A stretch of DNA of 45,976 bases, from assembly GCA_027318915.1 (NCBI GenBank), contig DAHVOH010000021.1, forward strand, positions 1 to 45,976, written 5' to 3'. The notes below the pieces were generated by a model. The model was not told the DNA's origin. It saw only the letters and a list, made by a program, of their open reading frames with translations, and searched no databases. Positions 1 through 7,604 of this stretch are shown in pieces. Every line of letters begins with the position of its first letter. Within the stretch, counting starts at the first letter, position 1. This stretch comes from Clostridiales bacterium. Lineage in GTDB: Bacteria > Bacillota_E > Sulfobacillia > Sulfobacillales > JAIMBI01. Made by a program: the position numbers and the translations under genes.

Positions 1-17
1 CGGAGAGGGAGCGAGTG

Positions 18-1037
18 ATGGAGATCGGCGAGCAAGTTTCCGAGCTGATTCGTGGGCAGGCGGCATCATGGACCAACGCGTTGGAGCGAGCCGAACCGCT
101 CCCGGCAGGTGTTCGATACCTCTTGGTCGGAAGCGGCAGCTCGTATTACGTGGCCCTGGCGGCGGCGGCTGTGGCCCGGCGTCTCGGGGTGCAGGCCGAT
201 GCCCTGCCCGCCGCCGACCTGTGCCTCGAACCGGATGTAGCACTTGCCGAGGTGGACCAGGTCGTCGTCATCTCCCGTTCCGGGGCTACATCGGAAGCGC
301 TCTGGGCGACCTCCAATGCCAAGCGCCGTGGACGTCGCGTCCTGGCCTTGACGGCGGATCCCGCTAGCGAACTGGCCCAGAGTGCGGACGTCACTGCCGC
401 CTCGAGTGCTTGGGACGATCCAACTGTGGTCATGATCCGGTCGTTCACGGGGTTTCTTGTCTACTTGCAAGCAGCGATCGCTCGGACGATTGCGGACCCG
501 ACGTCCTTGGATGAAGTCCGGATGATACCGGAGGGTTTTGAGGCGGCTTATCGAGCGGGGCGCACGCTGGTAGATGCGATCGGAACCGACGAGCCGGAGC
601 GCATTGTGATTCTGGGCGGAGGAGTGCGCTGGGGGGTGGCCCTCGAGGGCATGCTTAAGTTGACGGAGATGGCCCACGTGGCGGTCACCGCATACAACCC
701 GCTGGAATTTCGCCATGGGCCTCGCGGCGCTCTGAGTCCTGACGACTTGGTTGTCCTGTTGGGCCAGACCGCATTTGCTGACGCGGAGGGCAGAGTGCTG
801 GAGGACATAGCTGGTCAAACCCAACGGTTGGCTGTAATTGCGGCGCCAGCCTGGTTTGAGCAGTCTCAAGCGCGAGTGACGCGCTGCGAGCTTCCACAGC
901 ATCCCGGGGACATGTGGGCAGGACCCTTGGCGACCGTTCCCCTGCAACTCTTGGCGTGGCACATGGCGCTGATGCGCGGACACGATCCGGATCACCCGGC
1001 GAACCTGGGTAAGGTGGTGCGCCTCCCCCGTGGCTAG
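18..1037 (+). CDS. SIS-domain sugar-phosphate isomerase/deglycase (GlmS/AgaS/FrlB-like)
   Basis: A 339-aa protein with two tandem SIS (sugar isomerase) folds. The first shows VGSGSSYYVALAA near residues 37-49 and the serine-rich phosphosugar loop ISRSGATSEA near 85-94. The second begins around ILGGGVRWGVALEG, near residue 200, and continues into EFRHGPRGAL, the motif shared with the isomerase half of GlmS and with AgaS and FrlB. No glutaminase domain is present, so it should isomerise or deglycate an amino-sugar or Amadori phosphate without using glutamine. ATG at 18 is preferred over GTG at 15 because a GGAGAGGGAG ribosome site lies 8 nt ahead. Its end overlaps the DeoR-type regulator by 8 nt, so both are one operon and the regulator probably senses a related sugar phosphate. 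The exact substrate cannot be read from sequence. Confidence 0.85.
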   Translation: MEIGEQVSELIRGQAASWTNALERAEPLPAGVRYLLVGSGSSYYVALAAAAVARRLGVQADALPAADLCLEPDVALAEVDQVVVISRSGATSEALWATSNAKRRGRRVLALTADPASELAQSADVTAASSAWDDPTVVMIRSFTGFLVYLQAAIARTIADPTSLDEVRMIPEGFEAAYRAGRTLVDAIGTDEPERIVILGGGVRWGVALEGMLKLTEMAHVAVTAYNPLEFRHGPRGALSPDDLVVLLGQTAFADAEGRVLEDIAGQTQRLAVIAAPAWFEQSQARVTRCELPQHPGDMWAGPLATVPLQLLAWHMALMRGHDPDHPANLGKVVRLPRG

Positions 1038-1848
1038 GCAAGATGTCGGGCAGAGCCGTCGTGCCACCGTGGCTCGCCAGCTGGCAATCGTCACCCTGCT
1101 GAAGTCGGAGGGCGTTCTCTCCGTTCAGGAGCTTGCGATGCACTTCGGCTGCTCGTCCGCCACCATCCGGCGCGACTTGAAACGCCTCAGCGGGCAGATG
1201 AGCGATGTGCGCCGATTCCACGGTGCCGCCGCCATGGAACCGGAACAGTTGGAGCACGGGTTTCAAGAAAAACTGTCTCGTTGCTACCGAGAAAAAACCG
1301 AAATCGCGGCGGCTGTGGTGGATTTGCTCAGCAACGATGGAGTTCTCGGTCTGAACGGTGGAACGACCACGACGCTTATAGCCCGTCAATTGGCACGCTC
1401 CGGCAAGCGTCTCACCGTCGTGACCAACGCGGTCAATATCGCGTTTGAATTGACCACGTCTTCCATCCCGGTGGTGGTCGTGGGCGGGGCGCTCCGCCCG
1501 CCTAATTACGAGACCACTGGCCCTCAAGCCTTGGAGAGCTTAAGAAGTCTCCACCTGGATTGGGCGGTGCTTGGAGCCAATGGGCTCGATCCACGTTTCG
1601 GCGCCAGCACAACCACCGAACTAGAGGCAGCGGTGGGCCGTACGTTTGCGGCCCAAGCGGACCGCGTCGTCGTTGCGGTCGACCATACCAAGCTAGGCGC
1701 CAGTGCCCTCTTCCAGATGGTAGAGTGGACTGGAGTCCATCACGTCGCCACGGATCGGGCCGCGGTCGCTATTTTGCGCGGCTGGGACCTGCGCGGAGTC
1801 GACGCAGCGTTTCCATCAGAGGCGCAAGCTGCCGTCATCACGGTCTAA
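1030..1848 (+). CDS. DeoR-family transcriptional regulator
   Basis: A 272-aa protein of standard DeoR length. The N-terminus holds the winged helix-turn-helix (VQELAMHFGCSSATIRRDL, about residues 36-54). The C-terminal DeoRC phosphosugar-sensing domain carries LNGGTTTTLIARQL near 113-126, VTNAVNIAFEL near 136-146 and VVVGGALRPPNYETTGP near 155-171, all typical of the family. The GTG start at 1030 lies inside the last codons of the SIS gene, giving translational coupling. DeoR regulators usually repress sugar operons and are released by a phosphorylated intermediate. Here the substrate or product of the upstream isomerase is the likely effector, and the FGGY kinase at 3622-4929 is a candidate extra target. 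Those regulatory links are inferred. Confidence 0.9.
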   Translation: MARQDVGQSRRATVARQLAIVTLLKSEGVLSVQELAMHFGCSSATIRRDLKRLSGQMSDVRRFHGAAAMEPEQLEHGFQEKLSRCYREKTEIAAAVVDLLSNDGVLGLNGGTTTTLIARQLARSGKRLTVVTNAVNIAFELTTSSIPVVVVGGALRPPNYETTGPQALESLRSLHLDWAVLGANGLDPRFGASTTTELEAAVGRTFAAQADRVVVAVDHTKLGASALFQMVEWTGVHHVATDRAAVAILRGWDLRGVDAAFPSEAQAAVITV

Positions 1849-1869
1849 CACAAAAAGGGCCCAAAAGTG

Positions 1870-2310
1870 TGCTGACACGCACAAAAACGCCTGTAGAGCG
1901 TCGGCGACAGCGGTGGGGACGCCTCCGCCGACCTTCTCGCGGATGTGGGGCGTCGACTGGTGTGCATACGATGTCGCGCACTTCTGTCCCGTAGCGGACG
2001 GTCGCAGTCCACCCGTCGTCACCGTCCCCTCCCGCCTCCGGTGATGTGTTGCCGCCACCAGAGCCGACTCCCATCTTCGGCATCGCGATCTGGGTCGCCC
2101 GGCGCCAGAGGCATGCGGGGAAGATGTTGGTGCGCGCGACCCCGGCCGTCCCTGCTCATCGGGCCGCCGGCCATCGCCTGCACGACCGGCCAGACCAGCG
2201 TGGCCGAGAACTCCCCGCCCACCACATCCCGCGAGCACCACTCCAGCACGGCGACCCGGGATAACCAGGGGCCGGAGATACATGATGTCAGTTCCCCAAA
2301 CGCGGGTGGG
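1870..2310 (-). pseudogene. Decayed IS3-type transposase (rve integrase domain), several frameshifts
   Basis: No intact frame exists, but fragments in all three minus-strand frames line up in order with the integrase core of IS3-family OrfB. Near 2290-2304 is RVWGTDIMYLRP, like the usual VWCTDITYIR with its first catalytic Asp. Around 2190-2250 is LEWCSRDVVGGEFSATL, like the DWYSRYVVGWELS segment. Near 2110-2160 SRDGRGRA continues in another frame as RTNIFPACLWRRATQ, like DGRGRALDNIFVERLWRS. Further down is DDGWTATVRYGT and a possible degenerate C-terminus. At least three frame changes show it is dead. No terminal inverted repeats were identified. Boundaries are approximate. Confidence 0.55.
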
Positions 2311-2497
2311 ATGGGGGCGTGACGCTGCGGAGCAGGTACGAATCGATCCAGGGCGCCGGGTCCGTGGGCTGCGGCGGGTCATCCGACTCGGCCAGCTCAC
2401 CCTCAGCAGGGCGGCCTGCACCGGGCGCGGCACGGTCTGTCAGTGGCCATTTGAATCCATCGGGGAGTAGCCAAGTCATTCCTTTGGCTTTCTTCTC

Positions 2498-2899
2498 TTA
2501 GACCGGGTCCGACGCGGTCACGCCGGGACGGCACAAGGAGCGAAAACTCTTCCCCTCAAACACGATAGGGCAGCTGGTGTTGACCAGCCGGTCCGGTATG
2601 CCCTCGGCCAGTACCGGGTTCGGGACCAGCGGATACCCGTCTTGAGTCAGGCGGTTCGACCCCGGGATCCAGGATTTGTGCCGGTCGCGTTAGCACACCA
2701 GTTCATAGACGTATTCACCCTGTTGCGGCGTGAATTGCCCCAAGCCACAGTCGTCGAAGATGAGGAAATCCGGCGCGACAGACGCGAGTAGCCGGCGCTC
2801 ATGGGTGTCGTCGGCATGGCCCCCACTACGATCGGCGAGAGCCTTGCGGTACGCAAAGTGATAGCCTTGTTGGCCGGCTACATAACCCTTCCACGGCAC
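2498..2899 (-). pseudogene. Truncated IstB-type ATPase (IS21-family helper) remnant
   Basis: The frame starting at 2899 gives GYHFAYRKALADRSGG, then ERRLLASVAPDFLIFDDCGL, which matches the IstB segment ending in Walker B (usually DLLIIDDFG.L), and then TPQQGEYVYELVC. A TAA stop at 2690-2692 interrupts it. Reading past the stop in the same frame gives DRHKSWIPGSNRL, then GYPLVPNPVLAEGIPDRLVN and CPIVFEGKSFR, the sensor and C-terminal parts of IstB, ending at TAA 2498-2500. The Walker A region that should precede 2899 is missing, so the gene is 5'-truncated as well as nonsense-mutated. No istA partner is visible. Together with the neighbouring transposase and topoisomerase pieces this marks an old mobile-element landing zone. 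Confidence 0.7.
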
Positions 2900-3088
2900 G
2901 GGGGCTGTTGTAGTTTTCTCTTCGACGCCGAATGGACGACGATCGGGACTTCAGGGCCTGTCTATATTCCTCGGACCACTATAGCCAGGGGCGGGGCGGC
3001 CTGGATGCAACACTGGCGCGCGGTCACGCGATCCAAACACCGGGCGACTGCGTCCATCACGCACCTCTTTCCCGCTGTCTGCTTTTCC

Positions 3089-3395
3089 CTATTCTAGCGT
3101 GTGCACGGATGCCCGTTGCTCGTTGAATACGAACACCACGCGGTCCCCGTCCGGCTTGAGGCGGGCCGTGAAAGGCTTGCCGGCGCTCGAGCGGAAGCCC
3201 TGCGGTTCGGGGGTCGTCTGGCCCCGCCAGCAAGATTTTCACCTGGCTCTCGGGGAGCGTTTTATGGGCTACGTCCTTCCAGATGGTGAACCGGCCGCCG
3301 TCGCGCCACCGCGAGCAGCCCCACCCTCTCGCCGTGGCCACCACTTGCCCCGCGTGGCAGACGGGCCGGGCTCCGAGTCCGGACTCCCCCGGGGT
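3089..3395 (-). pseudogene. Frameshifted topoisomerase III-type C-terminal zinc-repeat fragment
   Basis: Reading the minus strand from about 3395 gives PVCHAGQVVATARGWGCSRW, then GGRFTIWKDVAHKTLPESQV and KILLAG. This resembles the C-terminal cysteine repeat of DNA topoisomerase III and related plasmid or ICE proteins (CPxC...GYGCSNW...CKFTIWK.IAGK.I). After LLAG the match jumps one frame near 3215 and continues as GQTTPEPQGFRSSAGKPFTA, then RLKPDGDRVVFVFNEQ, the expected F.SKAGKPFDARL...VVFEF ending, and stops at TAG 3089-3091. The first cysteine of the expected CPVC is Arg. Only this last domain survives. It sits about 60 nt downstream of the tRNA-Arg 3' end, consistent with the relic of an integrated element, though no integrase or att repeat is visible. 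Confidence 0.6.
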
Positions 3396-3456
3396 GGCGG
3401 GGGCGGGTCGCGGCAAAGAAAAAACCCTGCAACCATGGCGGGGCTTGGGTTTTAGC

Positions 3457-3532
3457 TGGTGCGCCCGGCAGGAATCGAACCTGCGGCACGAGGTTTAGGA
3501 AACCTCTGCTCTGTCCACTGAGCTACGGGCGC
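3457..3532 (-). tRNA. tRNA-Arg (anticodon CCT)
   Basis: The minus strand folds into a complete 76-nt cloverleaf with encoded CCA. The acceptor GCGCCCG pairs with CGGGCGC, the D-stem is GCTC/GAGC, the anticodon stem GAGGT/ACCTC encloses loop TTCCTAA (anticodon CCT), and the T-arm GCAGG/CCTGC encloses TTCGATT. CCT reads the AGG arginine codon. The downstream flank at 3089-3395 contains mobile-element debris, so the 3' end may once have been an integration target. Confidence 0.95.
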
Positions 3533-3556
3533 TTTGCTGTTCGTCGCTTCGACATC

Positions 3557-3562
3557 AGTATA
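3557..3562 (-). promoter_or_regulatory. Likely -10 element of tRNA-Arg
   Basis: On the minus strand TATACT lies 24 nt before the tRNA 5' end and matches the TATAAT consensus at five of six positions. No good -35 hexamer is seen 16-18 nt upstream, so this is a partial promoter call. Confidence 0.35.
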
Positions 3563-3621
3563 GCATCGCTGATGGCGTCTGCTGCTCCGAGCTTGGAGAC
3601 GCCTGCGGCTTGGCACAATGG

Positions 3622-4929
3622 TCACTCGGCAGGCTCCCACGTTGGCCGCGGCCTCGCTTCGCGTCCCAATGCCGTTACGGCCCACGACAGCGCGCCCAAC
3701 AGCACGCCTTCGGTCGGCGACATGACGCGGAACGGCCGCGTCGAACATCGCCGGCGCACCTCGGGCCACCAGGGATGCCGCCATCCCCCGCCGGTGGCCA
3801 AAATTTGCGTGAAGTCGGCGCCCAATACCCGCTCCACGGCCGTTGCCCGTTCGTCCACATGGGCGGCGAGACCTTCCAAGACAGCCAGATAAAGCTCGTC
3901 CGCAGTTGTCTGGGGTCCGATGTTTTGCCACGCCGCGCGCCCAACCGCAAATCCGTGCGGCCGAAAGGCCACGTGCCCCGAAGAGTGCGGCATCGCACAC
4001 TCAAGATTGACAGCTAAGACGTTTCGAGCCCAAAGCTCGGCTGCGCCCCCACCTTCGGTCGGAAAAATCCCCGCCACCTGTAGGACGTCCGATACGGCCG
4101 GCTGCCACATGACACCCAGTTCCCGCGCCGCATCGCTCCAAAGCGGCTCGGAGCGATGCACCACCAGGGTTTCGGCCGTTCCCGAGGAGTTCAGCAGGGC
4201 ACCGTCAGGCAACCCCGCCCCATACGCCGCCACGCCGTGGTCATGACCTGCCACAACCGCCTCGGCACCGTCCAGCCGTGCGCTGGCGGCGCGCACGCGC
4301 CCGGCCGATACAGCCGAGCGGTGGACCTCAGGCAGCATTGCCCGCCGCGCGTCGGCCCAGGCCAGAAGCTCGTCATCCCAATGCTCCGCCTCCAGGTTGT
4401 AGGCCATGGTGCGGGCGGCGAGACTCGCGTGCGTGGCGCGGGAACCGGTCAGGCGAAACCCGATCCACTCAGCGGTTTGGAGCCAAAATCGCGGCCGGGG
4501 ACCGGGTTCTGTCCTCTGCGCCATCATCCGCAACAGACCGAATTTGGGGTCGGGACTCATGCCCGTGCGTCGAAATAGGGCGGCGGCGTCATAGGAACGG
4601 AGCAAGCGGGCCAACAGCACGGTGGTTTGACTCACGTCCTGCCAGCCCACTATGGGGCCGTACGGCCGACCGGCACCGTCAATATAGAGCCCGGCTTCAC
4701 CCATGCCGGCGATGCCTATGGCCGCCGCACGCGCCCGCGGCGAGATTCCGTCCAGTGCCTGCAGCAATACGCCTATACTGGCGTGATAAATGGCGTCGGG
4801 GTCCAGGAGGTGGGCGTGCGTTCCCGACCAAGGTGTCAGACGTGACGCCCGTGCCCACAGACCCTGGGGCGACCACGCCATCGCTTTGACATGGGTGGTT
4901 CCGATATCCAATCCCAAGTAGACGTGCAC
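3622..4929 (-). CDS. FGGY-family carbohydrate kinase
   Basis: A 435-aa kinase, slightly short for the family (usually 480-520). The N-terminus has the phosphate-1 motif YLGLDIGTTHVKAMAW (residues 3-18). GIAGMGEAGLYID and GPIVGWQDVSQTT follow, then AGHDHGVAAYGAGLPDG with SSGTAETLV in the second actin-like domain, and ATGGGWRHPWWPEV near the adenosine-binding end. FGGY kinases phosphorylate sugars or polyols such as xylulose, gluconate or glycerol. The substrate is not evident, and the usual C-terminal GGG.S.N..Q is degenerate. GTG at 4929 is chosen because AGGAG lies 7 nt upstream and the ORF extension before it is unlike the family. It is divergent from the winged-helix regulator at 5209 and shares with it a repeat array that may control it. 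Confidence 0.85.
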   Translation of the reverse strand: MHVYLGLDIGTTHVKAMAWSPQGLWARASRLTPWSGTHAHLLDPDAIYHASIGVLLQALDGISPRARAAAIGIAGMGEAGLYIDGAGRPYGPIVGWQDVSQTTVLLARLLRSYDAAALFRRTGMSPDPKFGLLRMMAQRTEPGPRPRFWLQTAEWIGFRLTGSRATHASLAARTMAYNLEAEHWDDELLAWADARRAMLPEVHRSAVSAGRVRAASARLDGAEAVVAGHDHGVAAYGAGLPDGALLNSSGTAETLVVHRSEPLWSDAARELGVMWQPAVSDVLQVAGIFPTEGGGAAELWARNVLAVNLECAMPHSSGHVAFRPHGFAVGRAAWQNIGPQTTADELYLAVLEGLAAHVDERATAVERVLGADFTQILATGGGWRHPWWPEVRRRCSTRPFRVMSPTEGVLLGALSWAVTALGREARPRPTWEPAE

Positions 4930-5069
4930 CGATCGCTCCTTCCCCGGGGCTCCGGGTCGACGCGCGGTCGCAGCGCCGCCCTGTGCATGCGGCTGGATTC
5001 CGTCTGCAGGATTCGCGCCGAACACCATATCATCCTGGTTACGGCGAGTCGAGGCTGGTGCGATAACGC

Positions 5070-5118
5070 TTCACGGAGACTTAACGCGCCGTTCACTCAA
5101 CCCTAACGGACCGGTAAC
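5070..5118. promoter_or_regulatory. Five 11-nt direct-repeat units resembling a Pho/OmpR-type box
   Basis: The pentamers TTCAC (5070), TTAAC (5081), TTCAC (5092), CTAAC (5103) and GTAAC (5114) are spaced at exactly 11 nt. This is the architecture of PhoB/PhoP boxes (TTAACA-type repeats in Bacillus, GTTCACC-type 11-nt units in Streptomyces). The array sits between the divergent FGGY kinase (start 4929) and the winged-helix regulator (start 5209). A response-regulator-type protein should bind here; the adjacent regulator has exactly that DNA-binding fold, so autoregulation is possible but inferred. Confidence 0.5.
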
Positions 5119-5208
5119 AGGGGGCCTATGGCCGGCCGCTACACTGAAGACGACGAGTCGGCCGGTGTTGCCGGTCCGGTCCGGCATTGGGCGAGAGGAG
5201 GCGGCTTG

Positions 5209-5586
5209 ATGTTTGACCAGTTTCCAGACACGCTGCACTGGGGCGCCCTGCGGGTGATGCCGCGCGCGCTCTTGGTCTGGCGCCAAGGTCGGCCCATCCC
5301 CCTGACGCTGCGCCAATTCGGCGCGTTAATGGCGCTTTTGTCGCAACCCCACCGCACCCTGTCCCGCGAAGAAATCTGGACCTTCTGCTGGGAACAGGAA
5401 CGCCGTCCGTCCAAGACGTCGGCCGTAGATCCCCGCGTGGTGGACGTGTATATCGCCCAACTGCGCCGCAAGTTGGGCGACGACTCCGTCATCACCGTCC
5501 GGGGAGTGGGATATCGTCTTGGCCCGTGCCAAGATGCAGCCGCAGACCACCGGGCCGCCGTCGGCCCGGTCCAGCACATTCTTTAG
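5209..5586 (+). CDS. Winged-helix (OmpR/PhoB C-terminal type) regulator without receiver domain
   Basis: A 125-aa protein consisting almost only of an OmpR/PhoB effector domain. It contains LTLRQFGALMALLSQPHRTL, then SREEIWTFCWE, the insertion EQERRPSKTSAVD, VVDVYIAQLRRKLGDDS (recognition helix) and the wing ITVRGVGYRLG. There is no phospho-acceptor receiver domain, so it cannot be a classic response regulator; it may act constitutively or respond through protein contacts. ATG at 5209 has a GAGAGGAGG site about 7-8 nt ahead; the longer in-frame start at 5128 lacks one and would add non-conserved residues. The 11-nt repeat array lies about 90 nt upstream. No kinase gene is adjacent. Confidence 0.75.
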   Translation: MFDQFPDTLHWGALRVMPRALLVWRQGRPIPLTLRQFGALMALLSQPHRTLSREEIWTFCWEQERRPSKTSAVDPRVVDVYIAQLRRKLGDDSVITVRGVGYRLGPCQDAAADHRAAVGPVQHIL

Positions 5587-5699
5587 CGAATGCCGTGAGG
5601 TTTCCCGCCATCAAATCCTACCGGGCTGCTACGGGGATTCCTGAGGGCGCCTTCAACACGTCCTGATTTTCCTACCGCCGGCGGATTCTTGTTTCAGCC

Positions 5700-6145
5700 G
5701 TGAGGGCGAAAGAGCGATGCGGGCCAAGGCCGCGTCTGGTTGTCGGCATGGTCTGGCGGCTCGGCCCGCTAGCACAAGGCGCGGGATCGGTGAAGCGAGT
5801 CATAGGGCCAATAGGGTTCCGAGAAGGGACCTGCCACCCCGCTCCGCTGGGCGCGAGCGGGGTCGCACCCCGGCGACGGGAACTTCGGATCCTGTGTAAG
5901 GATCGCTTATGGGTGGCGAACCGGACCGAGCCAGAGGCGATCGCTCACCAGGAGCGGTGAAAACGGGAGGGGAGCAACGGAGTAGACCCCTTGGGACCCC
6001 GGAAAGCGGCGTTCCAAGCGGATTCCCGAGACATCAGCACCGGATGCGGGCCCGTATGCCAGCTCGGACAATCCTCGGGTCGGCGCTTCGATTCCACCCC
6101 GGCACCATTGAAATTTTCCGCCCTGCCTCGCTTGCGGGGCTTTTT
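5700..6145 (+). ncRNA. Possible structured noncoding RNA, family not identified
   Basis: No credible reading frame covers this stretch, while it holds a dense series of hairpins. GGTTCC/GGGACC (5815-5831) has a GAGAA loop. ACCCCGCTC/GAGCGGGGT (5836-5863) is a perfect 9-bp stem. GATCC/GGATC lies at 5888-5904, and CGCTC/GAGCG lies just after 5940. Near the 3' end, CGCTTCGATTCC followed by CCCCGGCACCA (to 6107) looks like a tRNA T-arm plus CCA end, and a rho-independent terminator follows. A full tRNA or tmRNA fold could not be completed: no 5' acceptor partner and no tag reading frame were found. RNase P and SRP RNA signatures are absent. In DNA this GC-rich some hairpins arise by chance, so confidence is low. 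Confidence 0.25.
6125..6145 (+). terminator. Rho-independent terminator
   Basis: GCCTCG-CTTG-CGGGGC forms a 6-bp stem (one G.U pair) with a tetraloop, followed directly by TTTTT. It shows that something is transcribed rightward through this gene-free region; the nearest upstream gene ends 540 nt before. Confidence 0.6.
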
Positions 6146-6981
6146 CATCAGGGGCATTGGGCGGTCGTTTACGGCTGGCGCCACCAGAAGAGCGCCGTCA
6201 GCCTTTGGGCATGGAGCTGGGAGATACCGAAAGGCTTGCGGAGACTCACTCCCAGGACCCTCGGCAGGACCGACCGACATCATCGGGAGAAAGGGCCGAG
6301 GATAATGACCAAGGTCGGCGGCCGCTGCTGCTGACGGTGTTATACCGGTGAGGGCCCGTTCGCGGCAAAGGGCCGCCCACCGAACGAACAACCCCCTAAG
6401 AGTTCCCTTGTGCGTTACGGATCCCGGGTCCGGGCTGCTAGGGGAGTTTCACGGAAGCGGAAAGATATCGGCGTCGAGGTGGAGCCCCCGGACTGGGCCC
6501 GGAGAAATCCGGATCCCCGTCGGCTCGGCCCCCGGATCCCATTCGGTCCAGACGGTGAGCCCCGTTCAATCGGCTACCCGCACCGGAGCGGCGGGTGCTC
6601 TCCCGCCCCGGGGTCCATTGCTGGGCGGCCCGACCCCGGAGATTCCGCCGGATCGGGGCCCGGCGCCTCCCAACACCCGCGTGGGCTCATGACACGGCGG
6701 GACCAAGGGTCAGTGCCGCCTGTCGTAAGCGCTCAGGCATCCGTGGGAGAATCCTTCCGCGACCGCGACGGGCGACGCCTTCGGGCGGCAACGGTCCAAT
6801 CCTTCGCATTCGTCGCAGCTGTCCTCGGGCGGCCTTAAAGAAACGGTATACGATGTCGCGTGGGGGCGATGTGTTCAGCGCCACGCCGCGTCGGTCATTT
6901 TCCCCGTCCGGCAACCCGTGGTACCATCCCAGCAAACGGCCCTGCCTACCGCCGGTCTCCTCCGTCGAAGACAGGGCCGTG
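6146..6981. other. Gene-free, hairpin-rich stretch
   Basis: No ORF here has convincing codon use, a ribosome site or a recognisable motif. The DNA is rich in potential stems, for example the two-part hairpin 6357-6386 (CGTTC/GAACG enclosing GCGGC/GCCGC), the long-range pair GTCCGGG 6428-6434 with CCCGGAC 6487-6493, ACCCGC/GCGGGT near 6575-6597, and CCCCG/CGGGG near 6630-6658. It might continue the structured RNA suggested upstream, or be untranslated decay. Confidence 0.4.
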
Positions 6982-7011
6982 TCGAAACTTTTTTCGCCCG
7001 TCGGTTATAAA
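6982..7011 (+). promoter_or_regulatory. Candidate promoter of the ECF sigma operon
   Basis: TCGAAA (6982-6987) and TATAAA (7006-7011) are 18 nt apart, with four and five matches to the sigma-A hexamers. The start codon of the sigma gene lies 56 nt downstream. A self-recognised ECF promoter cannot be excluded because GAAAC is present in the -35 area. Confidence 0.4.
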
Positions 7012-7066
7012 CCGGGCCCATGCGCCGTCTACCCTACAGCCCCAGCGAGAGGAGGGCGCAGCCATC

Positions 7067-7600
7067 GTGCGTGACGTTCCCGACGCCGACCTCGGGCGCT
7101 TGTACCACAAAGAGTACGACCGTCTGGTGCGGCTGGCGACCATCCTCACGCGAGAGGCCACCCTGGCCGAAGATGTTGTTCAAGAAGCGTTTGTCCGCTT
7201 GCTGGAGCGTCCTCCCGAGGATCCCTCCCGCCGATCGGCCTGGCTTCGCACCGTCGTCACGCGGCTGGCTTATGACGCGGGACGCCAGGCCAGTCTGAGC
7301 CGCCGCACGGAGAAGGCGCTCACCGTCGAGCCGACCGCGCTCTCGTCCGAGGCGGAGGCGCTCCACCAACTGGACTTGGCCAACCTGCAGCGGGCGCTGG
7401 CCACGCTGTCCGAGCGGGACCGACGCGCGCTTTTGCTGAGGCACGCCGGGTACCGGTATCGGGAGATTGGCCGCCACATGCAGGTGGACACCGCGGCGGT
7501 CGGCATGCTGCTGCTGCGGGCCCTGCGCAAGCTCAAAGACGCCTACGACCGGACCATGCGGGCTCCCGGCGGAGACCATGTCCATCAAGCAAGGAAGTGA
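7067..7600 (+). CDS. ECF-type RNA polymerase sigma factor
   Basis: A 177-aa sigma-70 family protein of ECF length. Region 2 runs from about residue 9 (LGRLYHKEYDRLVRLATI) through the -10 recognition helix ATLAEDVVQEAFVRLLERP. Region 4 is near 105-160, with LATLSERDRRALLLRHAGYR, then YREIGRHMQVDTAAVGMLLL and RALRKLKDAY as the helix-turn-helix. Regions 1 and 3 are absent. GTG at 7067 follows GAGAGGAGG by 11 nt and begins the protein just before region 2; the open frame upstream shows no homology. The next gene encodes a zinc-finger membrane protein, the classic anti-sigma arrangement, so activity is probably set by release from that partner. Confidence 0.88.
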   Translation: MRDVPDADLGRLYHKEYDRLVRLATILTREATLAEDVVQEAFVRLLERPPEDPSRRSAWLRTVVTRLAYDAGRQASLSRRTEKALTVEPTALSSEAEALHQLDLANLQRALATLSERDRRALLLRHAGYRYREIGRHMQVDTAAVGMLLLRALRKLKDAYDRTMRAPGGDHVHQARK

Positions 7601-7604
7601 TTGC

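Noticed and set aside
5700..6145. tmRNA (ssrA)
   Set aside because: A T-arm and CCA-like end are present, but there is no 5' acceptor partner, no conserved 5' sequence and no tag ending in ALAA.
5945..6391. 148-aa minus-strand frame in the gene-free block
   Set aside because: Its middle is the antisense of the tRNA-like T-arm; such spurious frames are common opposite RNA genes. No ribosome site.
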